NCBI RefSeq assembly: GCF_043290135.1
Contig: NC_134707.1
Location: 85,392,447 to 85,456,446, forward strand
DNA from: Rhipicephalus microplus
Taxonomy: Eukaryota; Arthropoda; Arachnida; Ixodida; Ixodidae
DNA length: 64,000 bases
Reading direction: 5' to 3'
The notes below the pieces were generated by a model that was not told the DNA's origin, did no database searches, and saw only the letters and a list, made by a program, of their open reading frames with translations. Made by a program: the position numbers and the translations under genes. Shown here in pieces: positions 12,427 through 23,600 of this stretch (position 1 is its first letter; every line of letters begins with the position of its first letter).

Positions 12427-12586
12427 GGCTGCATTTCCGATGGAGGCGGAAATGTTGTAGGCCCGTGTGCTCATATTTGGGCGCACGTTAAAGAATCCCA
12501 GGTGGTCGAAATTTCCGGAGCCCTTCACTACGGCGTCTCTCAATCATATAGTTGTTTTGGGACGTTAAACTATACAAATCAATCAA
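12427..12586 (+). repeat. 5'-truncated SINE with 13-bp TSD
   Basis: It lacks the tRNA-like head and starts at the body ('gctgcatttccgatggaggc'). It is flanked by TCTCCATTGGTTC at 12414-12426 and 12587-12599. A truncated copy with a perfect duplication indicates LINE-type target-primed insertion that ended early. Confidence 0.88.
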
Positions 12587-13061
12587 TCTCCATTGGTTCA
12601 CATATGAAGGATGATTCATTGCAAATTTTCTTCCATGCTGCTTTTTTTCATGCACTAGTACGCCCATTCCGCATTGTCTAGTATAACCATCACGTGCTAT
12701 ACCAATTTATTTCACTTCGTTCCGTGCGCCATCGATCGACTACTCATGTGGAGATGACAGCGTGTATTCGAAAAGCACAGAATCCTTACATGCAGGCTCG
12801 AAGATTAGTGCTTATATTGCCAACGTGTTTTATAAAGAAAATAGGCGGCCATATGAGCCGATAGCGTCTACGGGAATGGTAGTGAAGGCGTGAAATAAAC
12901 AAATTTCTGAACTTGGTACATACGCACCACCTAAGCCTGCTGTCCCCATCATCACCCTCCATCGCTCCTTTTGTTTCTCTTCTGTCCCCTGTTTCGTGTG
13001 CAGAGTAGCAGGTGAAAGTGCATTATCTCACGCTGACCACTCTGCCTTTTAATAAATTTAA

Positions 13062-13062
<1 letters not shown>

Positions 13063-13097
<35 letters not shown>
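13063..13097. repeat. (CT)n microsatellite
   Basis: A nearly pure CT dinucleotide tract lies in the intron. It produces poly-S/L and poly-R/E reading frames that are not genes. Confidence 0.9.
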
Positions 13098-13100
<3 letters not shown>

Positions 13101-14104
13101 GTGTGGGTGGCTCTTTAAGGCAGATAGTTCGGGTCGTCGAGATCGGGCCAAGTGGCCCATAACATTTCGAGCGAAAACGGCGAGAATGAGAAGGCAGGAC
13201 CAGCACGGTTCGCTGTTCTTTCTTCTGGTCATTCTTAACCATGCGCTAGAAACTGTGGCATATTTGTATGTTGCTTTCGCGGTCCCACTGGAGCGAACTC
13301 TTCTGGCGTGGGCACCGAGCCATGGACGTCCAAGAAAGAAAAGTAGGCTCCATGTCATTTGTGAACACAACACACGCACACGTGCACTTCTTTTTTTACA
13401 GGTGTGCAAACACGCACACACGCGTGCACCTGCACGTTCGGTCCCGTAAGTGTATTGACTCACCGTACGAGACGTGCGCGGGTCTTTGCACCTGCTGGCG
13501 GACCACGGTGTGTTCTTTGCGTTTAGGCAACAGGTTATTTTTATGCGAAACGGCTACTTCAAAGTTGTGAACCACATAACACAGCTTTTGGCGGGCCATA
13601 TTTCGAGCAGAACTCTGCGCGAAGCGTCTCGCTTTAGAGGCATGGTCTCTTGGTAACTCTTTCCAGCATGGTGGTGGTTACCCCGGGTAACCACCTTTTG
13701 TTCATTTATTTTTTCTCTTGAAACACATAAGCCCTGCTTGCCCGAGTTTATGTGGCGCATATTTTAAAGCATTTGACAATCTCACAGAGATGACGCTACT
13801 TCGTTTGGGCTTAAATGTGACATGTTACGTTTGCTTTCTTGCGCCTGCCGTCGTTCTCAAGGCACATTAGATGGTGGCCCGAGACATTTTTATGAATATA
13901 TAAGTATATGCTGTTCCTACTATGTCGACAGTGCAAGAAAGCATGTTGTATGTGTAGTTAACGCTAAGGACTACTAAGGAAAGGGGGCGGAAACTTCGCT
14001 AAGGATAAGGAATTGGGGGTGGGGGCTGAACCTTCTAAACCACCACCTCACCCTAGCCACGCCATTGGTTGAGTGAGACACGCGTTAGTTGCAAAACAGT
14101 AGTG

Positions 14105-14310
14105 CTAATGTTCTAAAAAGAGAGAGAGAGAGAGAGCATTATATAGCAGTAAAGGTAGGGAGATCCGCAGGTTGAGGTTAAATGGTCTGCTACCCTACGC
14201 GTGGAAGTGGGATGGGGGAGATTGAAAAAGGAGAGGATAGAGAGGAGAGAGACCGAAAAATGGCACATCACACAGCACATGCACAAGCACTTAGCCAGTA
14301 AGAGTCCATA
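14105..14310 (-). repeat. 5'-truncated LINE 3' tail
   Basis: On the minus strand it reads 'gggtagcagaccatttaacc' then 'ctccctacctttactg', ending in a (CT)n run. This matches the 3' untranslated end of the intact LINE at 20535 ('gggtagcaaaccgg', 'ggttaacctccctgcctttc'). The rest of the element is missing. Confidence 0.6.
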
Positions 14311-14645
14311 AATGTGGCGCGGAATAGAGTTGCTAAAATATCGGAGTTCAGGCAAAAGTACGAAATGAAGGACTATATATGTTTCTGCTTAGAAAAAGTA
14401 TTACAGGTACCGGCGACACGGAAATCCTAAGTACAAGGCTAAAAATGATATTAGTCTTGCATCATTTCGACTAAAGTTTCACAATTGATCAATTGATACC
14501 ACATCGACTAGTCAATCTCTATTCAAAAAGCATGTCTCGAACTAAGGGTAGATTCATTAAACTACGTGCTACGTGCAATAAGTCATCTTTTCTTTTTGGT
14601 TCTGCGTTCTGAATCGCTATTATCCTTATATGCTCTTCGGATTAG

Positions 14646-14888
14646 GAGACCTTGGCTACTACAACGAGGACGGCAGGCTGTTCGTGCTGGGTCGAGTGAA
14701 GGCCGCTGTGTCAGCGAATAACGTTTGGGCCGGACTACCCCAGATGGAGGAGTGCCTCTCATTCCACCCCAGCGTCATCGAGGCCGCTGTAATGCCGAAC
14801 CCCGAGTTTCCTGCCGCCATTATTGTCATTCGGAAAGACGAAATCCCGAGCGAACGTCTCGCCGAGGAGATTAAGACCTTCGTCAAAG
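14646..14888 (+). CDS. acyl-CoA synthetase (ANL superfamily), exon with hinge and C-terminal domain start
   Basis: This 243-base exon (acceptor GGATTAG, donor GTGCGA) supplies GDLGYYNEDGRLFVLGRVK and continues through a SFHPSVIEAAVM segment to PAAIIVIRK. These are the end of A7, the hinge and the start of the mobile C-terminal domain. The usual hinge is [D/K]RxK followed by a lysine/glycine-rich A8 loop such as 'KxKGxQV'. Here the hinge is GRVK and the A8 loop is AVSANNVWAG. That loop normally shapes the CoA-binding face, so the second half-reaction may be altered. This is inference from motif loss, not proof. Confidence 0.88.
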
Positions 14889-15646
14889 GTGCGAAACTGG
14901 GCATAATTCAATGTTTTTATTCTGCTTTGTGATGAACTTCGGAGTTGCTTTCTTGCCTCGAATACTGTTCACAAGAAATATTACCTTGAGTAAAGGTAAC
15001 AATTAACGTAGAGGATCAAATTAGAAGTTAGTGACATCACTTGTGGGAGTGGCACATTTCAGCGAATGAATTCAAAATATATTTAAGGCAAGAAAAGCAC
15101 AGGTCTTTGTCGTGGCTGCTATCTCTAGTGTAGTAATTTGGACAGAAATGAGTTGAACTGAACAACATAAAAACGTCCTTTCCGCCGGTAGAGTCTCAAC
15201 ACACGTTCATCGGATAGGTTCAGGCCCCATCGACAGAAATGGCGGTTTTGTCCACTCTAAATGCTATCAACTAATGTCATAGTTGCAGAACTATAGTTAG
15301 AACAAACAACAAATGTCCTCCATGGATTCCGACACTAACTCATATCTTGAATCCATTCGGTCATGTGTTGCAAACAAATCAGTTCCTTTAACGATTTCTC
15401 TCCTTTCCTTCACTATAGCAAATACATTGATGACGCTACTTCATTTTCCATCCGACAGCAGGATAACAGTGCAGAATGTCTCTATCGCAGCTTCTCGGCT
15501 TTTAATTGCCAAGAAAACGACTTGCTGTTCAGGCACTCCAAATACGAGGGCTCGGGAGGACTCCGGATCAACTATGAGCCCATGGCATTCATTATCGTGT
15601 AACTAAATCTGTGAAATCTGGTTCTTTTACATTTAGCCCCCACAAA

Positions 15647-15705
15647 ATTACAGCCGTCGCGGCCGGGAATCACACCTGCGTCCTCGGGCTCAGCAGCGCT
15701 ATAAT
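15647..15705 (-). repeat. SINE head fragment
   Basis: Only the tRNA-like end is visible: 'cagccgtcgcggccgggaat', a CACACCTGCGTCC segment and 'gctcagcagc'. It corresponds to the right end of the minus-oriented SINE copies. Confidence 0.5.
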
Positions 15706-15899
15706 TTGCTTACAAATTTTATCTCATGTTATTCATTCGTACCTTAAAGGTCCCGAGAGACAATACATGAGAGGTTGGCGTTAGAAGTGAGAACAAAAAA
15801 TAGAAAAACGAAAAAATACAATAAATAACAACAGACAAAATAGAAAATTACGAATTGCAAATACAAAAGAAAATTTATTAAAAACGTAAGTGCGCAGAA

Positions 15900-16560
15900 A
15901 GAAGTTCCACATGTTAGACTATGTGTTCCATAGTTAGACCGGAAGCTCGCTGGGTCACGGACAGGTGCAACATCTCCTGGAAGGCCATTCGAATCTAGGG
16001 CAGTTCGGACGAAGAACGACTGATGGAATGTAGTGGTGCGGGTAAGGGGTGTAATTACTGCGTTCAGGTGGCCTGTTTGGGACGTACTATGAGTCAGTTG
16101 AATCAACTGCCTGTCATGAGACATGGTGTGAAAGAATCTGTGGTAGAGGCATATGCACGAGATGCGACGATGAGAGGCAAGAGGTATACTATAGCTCCAG
16201 TTTAGACGTTGGAGACTAAACGCTTGTGTGATACGAGCACTCAGAAAGATTAAATCTAGCGGAGCGAATCTTAACCAATTAGAAAGATTTAGTGAGATAT
16301 TATTGGTGGGGATCAAAGATAGCACAGGCATCTTCAAGTTTAGGCCACATGAATGTTATATAGGGAAGTAATCTTACGCATGACAGTGCCATGAGAAGAT
16401 TATGGTGAAAGTAACCAAGCATTTTGTTCGCTGAATTGATACTGTGGGTTACATGATCAGTCCAAGAGAAATGTTGAAACAGGTGAGGTCCTAGGTACTT
16501 GAAGGAATTCACAACTGCTAATGTGGGTGCGGCTCATCTCAGAAACAAAGTGGTCATTGT
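15900..16560 (-). pseudogene. decayed CR1-like LINE reverse-transcriptase C-terminal fragment
   Basis: Two overlapping minus-strand frames join into one recognisable pattern. The first (from about 16512) has FKYLGPHL, WTDHV, then PKLEDACAIFDPHQ. After a frameshift near 16300-16337 come ISCICLYHRFFH, HSTSQTGHLNA and FFVRTALDSNGLP. This order (FKYLGv, WsdHI, kLEYasiiWdP, RtfksSFfprtisdWN) is typical of the region after the polymerase motifs in CR1/Rex-type non-LTR elements. There is no endonuclease or catalytic YADD part, and there are several frame changes. It is a 5'-truncated, dead copy, and a different clade from the RNase H-bearing LINEs in this window. Confidence 0.65.
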
Positions 16561-17429
16561 TAACTATACAGCAAACGTTGCTACGTCGAATGATATACCC
16601 AAGGCACTCAGACGACAGTGATGCGCAGTTGACACAGCATTTCAACAATTAGATTGATTCGATGGACGAGTACAGGCAGGCTTAAGGGACGCGAGGTTTG
16701 CTGTTTCCAACTAGAATCTTTAAATGTGACACTTAGAACTGCCTCGTGGGTCGCATGCGGCCCATGGGGCAGTTTTATGTGGTGATCCGGACGATGTAGA
16801 GCCCCTCCACTTTTCCCCTCTCCTATATAAAATGCCAACATGAGAGTTTCGACATGAAATGACTTTTTCGTTAACTGTTAGCTAAGTTTTATTATAGGTC
16901 CGGGACAGGCGTGCTCAAAGTAAACGTGATTTTTAATGAATTTTTGTAGAATTGTGCCAATTTGTCATTTTTTCTTTGCACCTGCGAAGCCCCCTACCAA
17001 CCCATCCTCCTCGATTCACCATCCGGCCCCCCACTCTGTGGGCTCATTGTCAATTGGCCCTCCACCTGAAAATGTTGCTGAGCCTTGGGCTCAGCAAGAA
17101 TGAACAAACGTGCATTTTTATCAACGACTGTTACAACTGTTTTCCATTTCACCGTTGCACTAAGGCGTGACGTGCACGACGCCACTGCAACGCCAACCAA
17201 TAGGAACTTGCATAGCGCATCCTTCATGTGAGACTTCGCGCAGATGTTCCTAATATCCACCACATTTCCTATGATTTCATCAGCATACCTCCTTTGGTTG
17301 CAGCCGCGCACTGTTAGTGTTCACCTTTTTTCATAGCGACCTCATCGGTACATTTAAAGAAGCGGATACAATCATGGTGCATCCCTCCAGCTATATGGAA
17401 AGAAAAGATTCCTAAGGCTTCAGGGTTTC

Positions 17430-17640
17430 ACAGTCGGTCGCTCAGTAATGTTGCCTGTGGAACCCTGTACTGTGTGTGTTCATGTTGTGCAATGTATATC
17501 TCCTTCTCTCTCCCTCTTTTACCACCTTATTTTCCTCTCTCCACATGTAGGGTAGCTAACTGGACTTAGTATAGTTAACCTACCTGCATTCTCTATATTC
17601 ATTCTCTTCCTTTCTTGGGCTTAGGCTTCTATTCCTTTTG
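17430..17640 (+). repeat. 5'-truncated LINE 3' tail, plus orientation
   Basis: It has a pyrimidine-rich stretch then 'gtagggtagctaactggact', 'tagttaacctacctgcattc' and a CT-rich end. This parallels the 3' end of the intact LINE (20535-20682 read on the minus strand). The copy is diverged. Confidence 0.55.
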
Positions 17641-17810
17641 GCCTCTTGAAAGCCGTACTATTAATCAGAAAACGCAACTTTAATTTGGGTGGCTGCGATG
17701 TAATTATTTTGAAGCACAAGTGTTGCAGCAGTTCTTTGCCGCGAATATTAATTAAGTGAGCTCAATGCCATTGTACACAGGAATAATGCCGTATCTTTTT
17801 TTTTTCGCAG

Positions 17811-17974
17811 AACGTCTTCCCACAGCTCAGCCACTAGATGGTGGTATTTTCTTCGTTGACGCCATTCCGAGGAGTGGATTCGGCAAGATCAAGCGACGGT
17901 TGCTGTCAGAAATTATACCCACACTCAGAAGAATGGATGCACCATGCTGCAAAAGCAATGCATGCGCGAAATAA
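17811..17974 (+). CDS. acyl-CoA synthetase (ANL superfamily), last exon with GKIKR motif and stop
   Basis: After a T9CGCAG acceptor, 54 codons follow, including the stop. The segment GGIFFVDAIPRSGFGKIKRR carries the A10 motif. Its lysine (GKI) is the residue that ANL enzymes use for adenylation. The protein ends MDAPCCKSNACAK, so it lacks a C-terminal SKL-type peroxisomal signal, unlike firefly luciferases and many 4CL-like insect enzymes. The six visible exons give about 395 continuous residues, as expected for a protein of roughly 540 once the missing N-terminus is added. Confidence 0.92.
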
Positions 17975-17975
17975 A
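17970..17975 (+). terminator. polyadenylation signal AATAAA overlapping the stop codon
   Basis: The TAA stop (17972-17974) lies inside AATAAA. A T/GT-rich stretch follows (GGTTTTGTTTG), as expected for a downstream element. If used, the 3' UTR would be only about 15-30 bases. A second AATAAA with T-rich downstream sequence is at 18407-18412 and could be the real signal. Confidence 0.5.
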
Positions 17976-20523
17976 GGTTTTGTTTGTAGTCTACCACCTT
18001 CTTTCTGAAGTAATCACGCCTGAAGCCAGAGTTCACTACTCAGCAAAAAGTTGTGAAAATTGACTTTCGAAAAGTTGAACTTTCGTAGCGCGAGAATGGT
18101 TTCATGATGTGGGGCGAGCACACCTTATTGCACACGTAATATTTCAATTCATTCTGTTAGAAAGGTGTCCCAGTGACTTTAATCGTGTCATTTTGCGGCC
18201 TTAGCCATTCCGTGTTGATATGTACACCGATACGAAAATGTTTTAGGTGCTCGAGCTACTTGATGCACAAGGTAACATGATGCGATTATTGCGGTGGCTG
18301 ATACAGGCCTAGCATATTGAGGTAGCCGCATATCGAGCAAAACGGTGTGGTATTTCTGTACATGCCTTATGGTATACCATCACTCCAAATTAACCAACAG
18401 TGCTGCAATAAAGTTTTGTACGTTCGTTAGTGTCTTTGGGTCTTGGGGCATATATCAACATGGCAACGGCATTTTAATGGGGCTGCATTTCTTTTCCGAA
18501 ATATTTAGTGCTCTGTTTTACATTTTGTCTTCTTTAAGTTTTGTACCAAAGTTTAATGAATGTCCCTGATTATGTGAATATTTATCTGCCCTTCATAGCC
18601 TATCAAGCTCCGTTTATTTTTCCAATATCAACCTGATTTTGAACCATTTCTTCGTTTTCTACAATCCACACCTTATTTTTTTTATTGAAATGATGTATTG
18701 CAGACGTCGGTTCAGATCCAGAGGTCGGTTATTCCTTCTCGACTAGCAGACAAAGTATACAATTAAAAACATACAATCGAAAGAAATGTATGAAATATTG
18801 ATTGATTTGATTGATATGTGGTGTTTAACGTTCCCAAAACCACCATATGATTACGAAAGACGCCGTAGTGGAGGGCTTCGAAAATTTTGTCTTCCTGTTG
18901 TTCTTCAACATGCACCCAAATTTGAGCACACAGGCCTACACCATATTCCCCTCCATCAAAAGTGCAGCCGCTGCAACCACGATTCGATCCCGCGACCTGC
19001 GGGCCAGCAGCCGAGTACTTTAGCCACTAGACCACCGTGGTGGGCAGGGTATGAAATGTTATGCAGCCTAACATAAGATGCAAAAATGTAGCACAATTGA
19101 ACAGGAATATCAAATAGTCGAGCCTTCCCGCGTAGAGTTATAGATTTCTTTCCTTTCATCCATTCCGCGTTTCTCAAACACCTCTCAGGTCCCTTTAATA
19201 ACACCCATATCTATTTCCCTCATGTTTGAACTACTTGAGCACTATGTTTCTGCATCTTTCTTTTCGTAGATTACAGCATGTAGCCGTCCTGATTTCGTAA
19301 TGCCTGTTGTATGTGCTCCTATGCGCTTTCATTCTTTGTTGCCAACTCAAGCGAGCTATGTTGCAAATGGAACAATGTTGCAGACACTAACTTGAATAAA
19401 CACCGGGATAATTCCCCATGGACAACAATCGATGGCTTGTACTGACGTCACTGAAACAGTCACGTTGGAGCACCAACAAGGCGGGACGCATAATTTTTCG
19501 TTGTCACGTTAGTGTCATCATTGTATCACATGCTTGTTCTTTCGCTATTCACGCACAGATGCCCAATAACGTTCCAGGTATGTCAGTATCACACTGAAGC
19601 TGATTAATTCCCCAGCGATGATACTGCCCGGATATCAGCTAAGTCACCATTTTGGATAGCTGCCATGACGTCACGGCAATTTTGCGTCTATGACGTCACC
19701 GCAAGAACCTTCATACGCTCGAAAAAAACCAAGACATTTCGACAATTACAACTATATTATATAGGGAAAAAAACCATCGAAAAACCGCACAAACACTCAG
19801 ATCTGAGCCAAGCATGAATCAGATGGGTTTTTTAAGCATGCGCTGCTGTTTCATGGAATGGAGGTTGTGTGCGCGATTCTGCAATGAGCATTCACTTGTA
19901 AGTCCAGCACTTGTCATGCGCGGTTGTTCTTCAATGTCTACATGTGATTTTTCGCTGGTTTCTTCTCCGTGTTACTATGAACCAACTCGCCCAGAGATCT
20001 ATGCTTTATGTATAACAACTTGTACTAAAAAGAAGTAAAAAAAGACGTCATAGCTTGAACGTTAGCGTAGCGTCTAATAATGAAATGTTTTCGTTTCGGG
20101 CGCACATAAAAGCGCAAGACAGTGAAATGTAACACCAAAGAACGTTCTGCGCGATCACTATCATCACTTATGATGAAAGTTTTGAAGAGTCCATCAAAAA
20201 ATTATGAGCTCATTTGCTTGTCCGGCATAAACAACAATGAATGAGCACTTACGCATTCTACCATATATTTCGGAGTCCTGTGCTAGTTAGTGTTAGTGAA
20301 GCGCAGCGCGGCAGAAACGTTGAACGAGAAGTCATACTTGGGCACAGGCTTCCCCTTCGGGGTGGTGTGTGTGTGTTGGGGGGGGGGGGTAAAGCTTCGT
20401 CCTCTCTCTCTATTAAGTCAATGCATGGGGCAAACTCTGCATCCCCTTATAGGTTCCAGGGAGGGCGTGACCCCCCCCCTCCTGTGCGTACGCTTATGCG
20501 AAGAGTGTAAAACACAAGACAAT
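17976..20523. other. intergenic sequence after the acyl-CoA synthetase gene
   Basis: It contains one SINE (18799-19045) and an alternative polyadenylation signal at 18407. Near 20340-20500 lies a low-complexity stretch with GT, G12 and C9 runs resembling other homopolymer-bearing repeats in the window. No coding region is supported. Confidence 0.6.
18799..19045 (-). repeat. tRNA-derived SINE (Ruka-like), full length
   Basis: It is a complete copy, with an extra TTGATT unit in the tail and the head ending 'ccactagaccaccgtggtgg'. GTATGAAAT at 18788-18796 and 19049-19057 is a 9-bp target-site duplication. Confidence 0.85.
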
Positions 20524-20682
20524 TGTGGAGTTCCAGAGAATAGAGAGAAAATTTTAATGCGGAAAGGCAGGGAGGTTAACCAGAAAACATATCCGGTTTG
20601 CTACCCTGCACTGGGGAAAGGGTAAGGGGAGAGGGAGGAAGAGAAGCACAAACACACATACACACACTCGCACACAGTAGTG

Positions 20683-23600
20683 TCACAATCGTTCTACGAG
20701 GCGGGTCGCTCGCAGAAACTTCATCAGCGCCTTCGTTGCTTTCTGGCGTGAAGCTCGATCTTTCCGACATTCCAAGATTGACTGCTCAGAAAATGGCTGG
20801 TCGTCGAGGCGAGCAAACACTGCTGAGAGGGACTGTCGCTGAGAGCTGTACTGGGGGCACTGACATAAAATATGTTCAATTGTTTCGTCATTGTCGCAAT
20901 GGTCGCATGTAGCGCTGTCTCTCATTCCGATGCGGCAGGCAAAAGCGTTCGTGAAAGACACCCCAAGCCACATACGGCAGAGAAGGGTCGTCTCGGATCG
21001 GGGTAGGCCAGATGGAATAGTAAGTCGTAGGCATGGGTCCAGGCGGTGAAGACGGGTGTGGAGAAAACCGGGCGTATTCCGCATAGACCTTGCGACATCC
21101 TGCGCAAGCGTATTAATCTTTGCTGCTGCGTCGCTTCTTGATAGTGGAATGGGTTCCATCACTCCATTTTCGTGAGCATTCTTAGCTGCATTGTCGGCAT
21201 GCTCGTTACCGATGATGCCGCAATGGCCTGGTAACCACTGAAAAGATATGTCATGTCCTTCGTCTATTAGGTGATGGTACAGTTGTCGTATTTCGAGCGC
21301 CAATTGATCTTGAGGTCCACGACGTAGAGTATTGTGTAGACATTGGAGAGCTGGTTTCGAATCAGTAAAAATGCTCCATTTTTGTGGTGTCTCTTGGTCA
21401 ATCCTGCGGAGTGCGCTGCGGAGTGCCGCGAGCTCTACGGCTGTCGATGTCGTCTTGTGTGACGTTCTGAACTGGATGGTTTCGGCTCTTGCTGGGAAGA
21501 TCAAAGCTCCTGCAGATCCTCCAACAGTTGTCGAGCCATCCGTGTAAAGTTTGACATGATCTTTGTATTCTTCGTGTAGCATGAGTAGAATCATCTGCTT
21601 TAAAGCTGGCGCCGAGAGCTCCGCCTTCTTGCGAATCCCCGGCACTGTCAAGCGCAGTTTTGGTCGGTCCAAGCACCAAGGAGGTGCTGGTATCCGTTCC
21701 GGAGGTGTGTAGACTGTTGGAAGGCACTCACGGAAAGTCAATACTCTCTTACAGAAGGAGGCACTCGGTCGATCTTCTGGAAGCGAAGCTAGGTGGTGGG
21801 CAGGGGCGCGAGCAAGGTGTCTAATATGAGCTCTAAGCACCTCCAAAGTAATGTGCACTGTGGCCGGATGATCTTTGGCGATTGCGATGGTTTCCGCTGT
21901 TGATGTACAGCGTGGTAATCCAAGACAAACTCTGAGTGCCTGGCCCTGGGCGTTTTCTATTGTGCGTATACTGCTTTTGCAAGCGTTCGTCAGAACCGGC
22001 AAGCTATACCGCAGGTACCCCAGAAACAGCGTTTTGTACAAATGCAACATCGCGTGCACTGATGTGCCCCACGTTTTGCCTCCGAGGAACTTGAAAAGTT
22101 GTGCGATGGCCGTTAGGCGCTTCTTTAGAGTGGCCACATGGGGACTCCAGCAGAGATTTCGATCGATCGTGACCCCCAAAAACCTGTGGGTCCTGGCGTA
22201 GCAGACACTGTGTCCATTGATGGCGATGGGATATGACGTCATTGCCTTCCGCGTGAACGCGACCAGCGCCGATTTCTCAGGAGAAATCTCGAGGCCTTGT
22301 TCTCTAAGGTACGCCGATATTGAATTCGCTGCTTTCTGGAGTCTCGCACGTACCTGAGGACGTGTTACACCTGATGTCCAGGCACAAATATCATCTGCAT
22401 AGAGAGATATCTGCACGGAATCTGGTATGCGTTCAACGAGACCGATCAGAACCAGGTTGAACAGTGTGGGGCTCAATACACCACCTTGAGGAACACCACG
22501 GTGTGTATAATGTTCAGAAGTCGGCCCATCATCAGTTTGCATAAACAATGATCTCATATGTAGGTAGCATTGGATCCAGCGGTACACTCGCCCACCCAAA
22601 CCAACTGACTCGAGGGCGTCAAGTATGGCTTCGTGAGAAACATTGTCATATGCTCCTTTGACATCTAAAAATAGTGCGACAGATAACCGTCTGCTCATTT
22701 TCTGGTGTTGTACGTAGGTCACCAGGTCAATGACATTGTCAATGGAGCTCCGAAGACGACGAAAACCGGCCATGGCGTCTGGATATATTCTATGGCGTTC
22801 TAGGAACCACTCGAGTCTGGCAAGGATCATTCGCTCCATCAGCTTCCCTACGCAACTAGCCAGCGCTATTGGGCGGTATGATGTCAGCTCTAGAGGCGAT
22901 TTTCCAGGTTTGAGAAGTGCAACCAACCGGCTTGTTTTCCACTCTCTGGGGACCGTTCCGTCTCTCCAAGACTCATTGAATACTTCCAGCAAAGCACTTC
23001 GTGCTCGATCACCGAGATTGCATAATAGGCGGTATGATATGCCATCCGGCCCAGGCGATGACAATCGATTGCATGAAGCAAGAGCCACATTCAGTTCTTC
23101 CATTGAAAAAGGCAGGTCCAGGTGCGGGTCAAGGGAATGTGGCGTGTAATGAGCAGTAAGGGCTTCTGTGCAATTTGGTGGGCCCGCAATCTTCCTACAA
23201 AAATCTTCCGCTACCTCGATATCCCTTCTATTTTGGAAAAGGGCCAAGGCTTTAAACGGAAAACGTTGTTGGGGAAATGTGCGTAGGCCTCGCACGGTTC
23301 GCCATATTTGAGAAAGCGGTTTGCGAGGGTCTAGACTCGCGCAAAATTTCGCCCACCGTTGAAACTCCAGTTTGTCTATACGACGCTGGATCTTCTTTTG
23401 CATGCGCCTGGCCATCCGTAGATCTTGAATGGATTTTGTGCGTCGATATCTACGCTCCGCACGCCGACGAGTCGCACGGAGTCGCTCTAACTCCATGTCC
23501 GTTTCTGAGGGCCTTGAAGAATATGCCAGCGTGCGCATCGCACTCTGCGCTGCTTGTTTGATCGCTTGCTCAATGTCAGAGGTTAAGCCTTTTTCACAAG

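Larger units (their letters stand above)
7427..14645 (+). other. large repeat-filled intron of acyl-CoA synthetase gene
   Basis: This 7.2-kb intron contains a short 54-bp tandem duplication near 8419-8499, a C14 run near 8816-8830, a diverged SINE (9736-9958), a satellite block (about 10600-11180), three SINEs (11701-12586), a (CT)n tract (13063-13097) and a LINE 3' tail (14105-14310). The remaining stretches, including 12600-13060 and 13100-14040, show nothing I recognise. No exon was found. Confidence 0.7.
14889..17810 (+). other. intron of acyl-CoA synthetase gene
   Basis: This intron holds a SINE head fragment (15647-15705), a decayed CR1-like LINE piece on the minus strand (15900-16560) and a LINE 3' tail (17430-17640). 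Frames around 15313-15606 end in a plausible-looking peptide but have no recognised domain or splice sites. The rest is unrecognised. Confidence 0.65.

Noticed and set aside
13012..13463. Long frames on both strands around the (CT)n tract
   Set aside because: The microsatellite encodes low-complexity serine/leucine or arginine/glutamate runs. No other coding evidence.
15313..15606. Plus-strand frames in the fifth visible intron
   Set aside because: One end looks protein-like, but there is no domain or splice support and the synthetase exons on either side join directly in phase.
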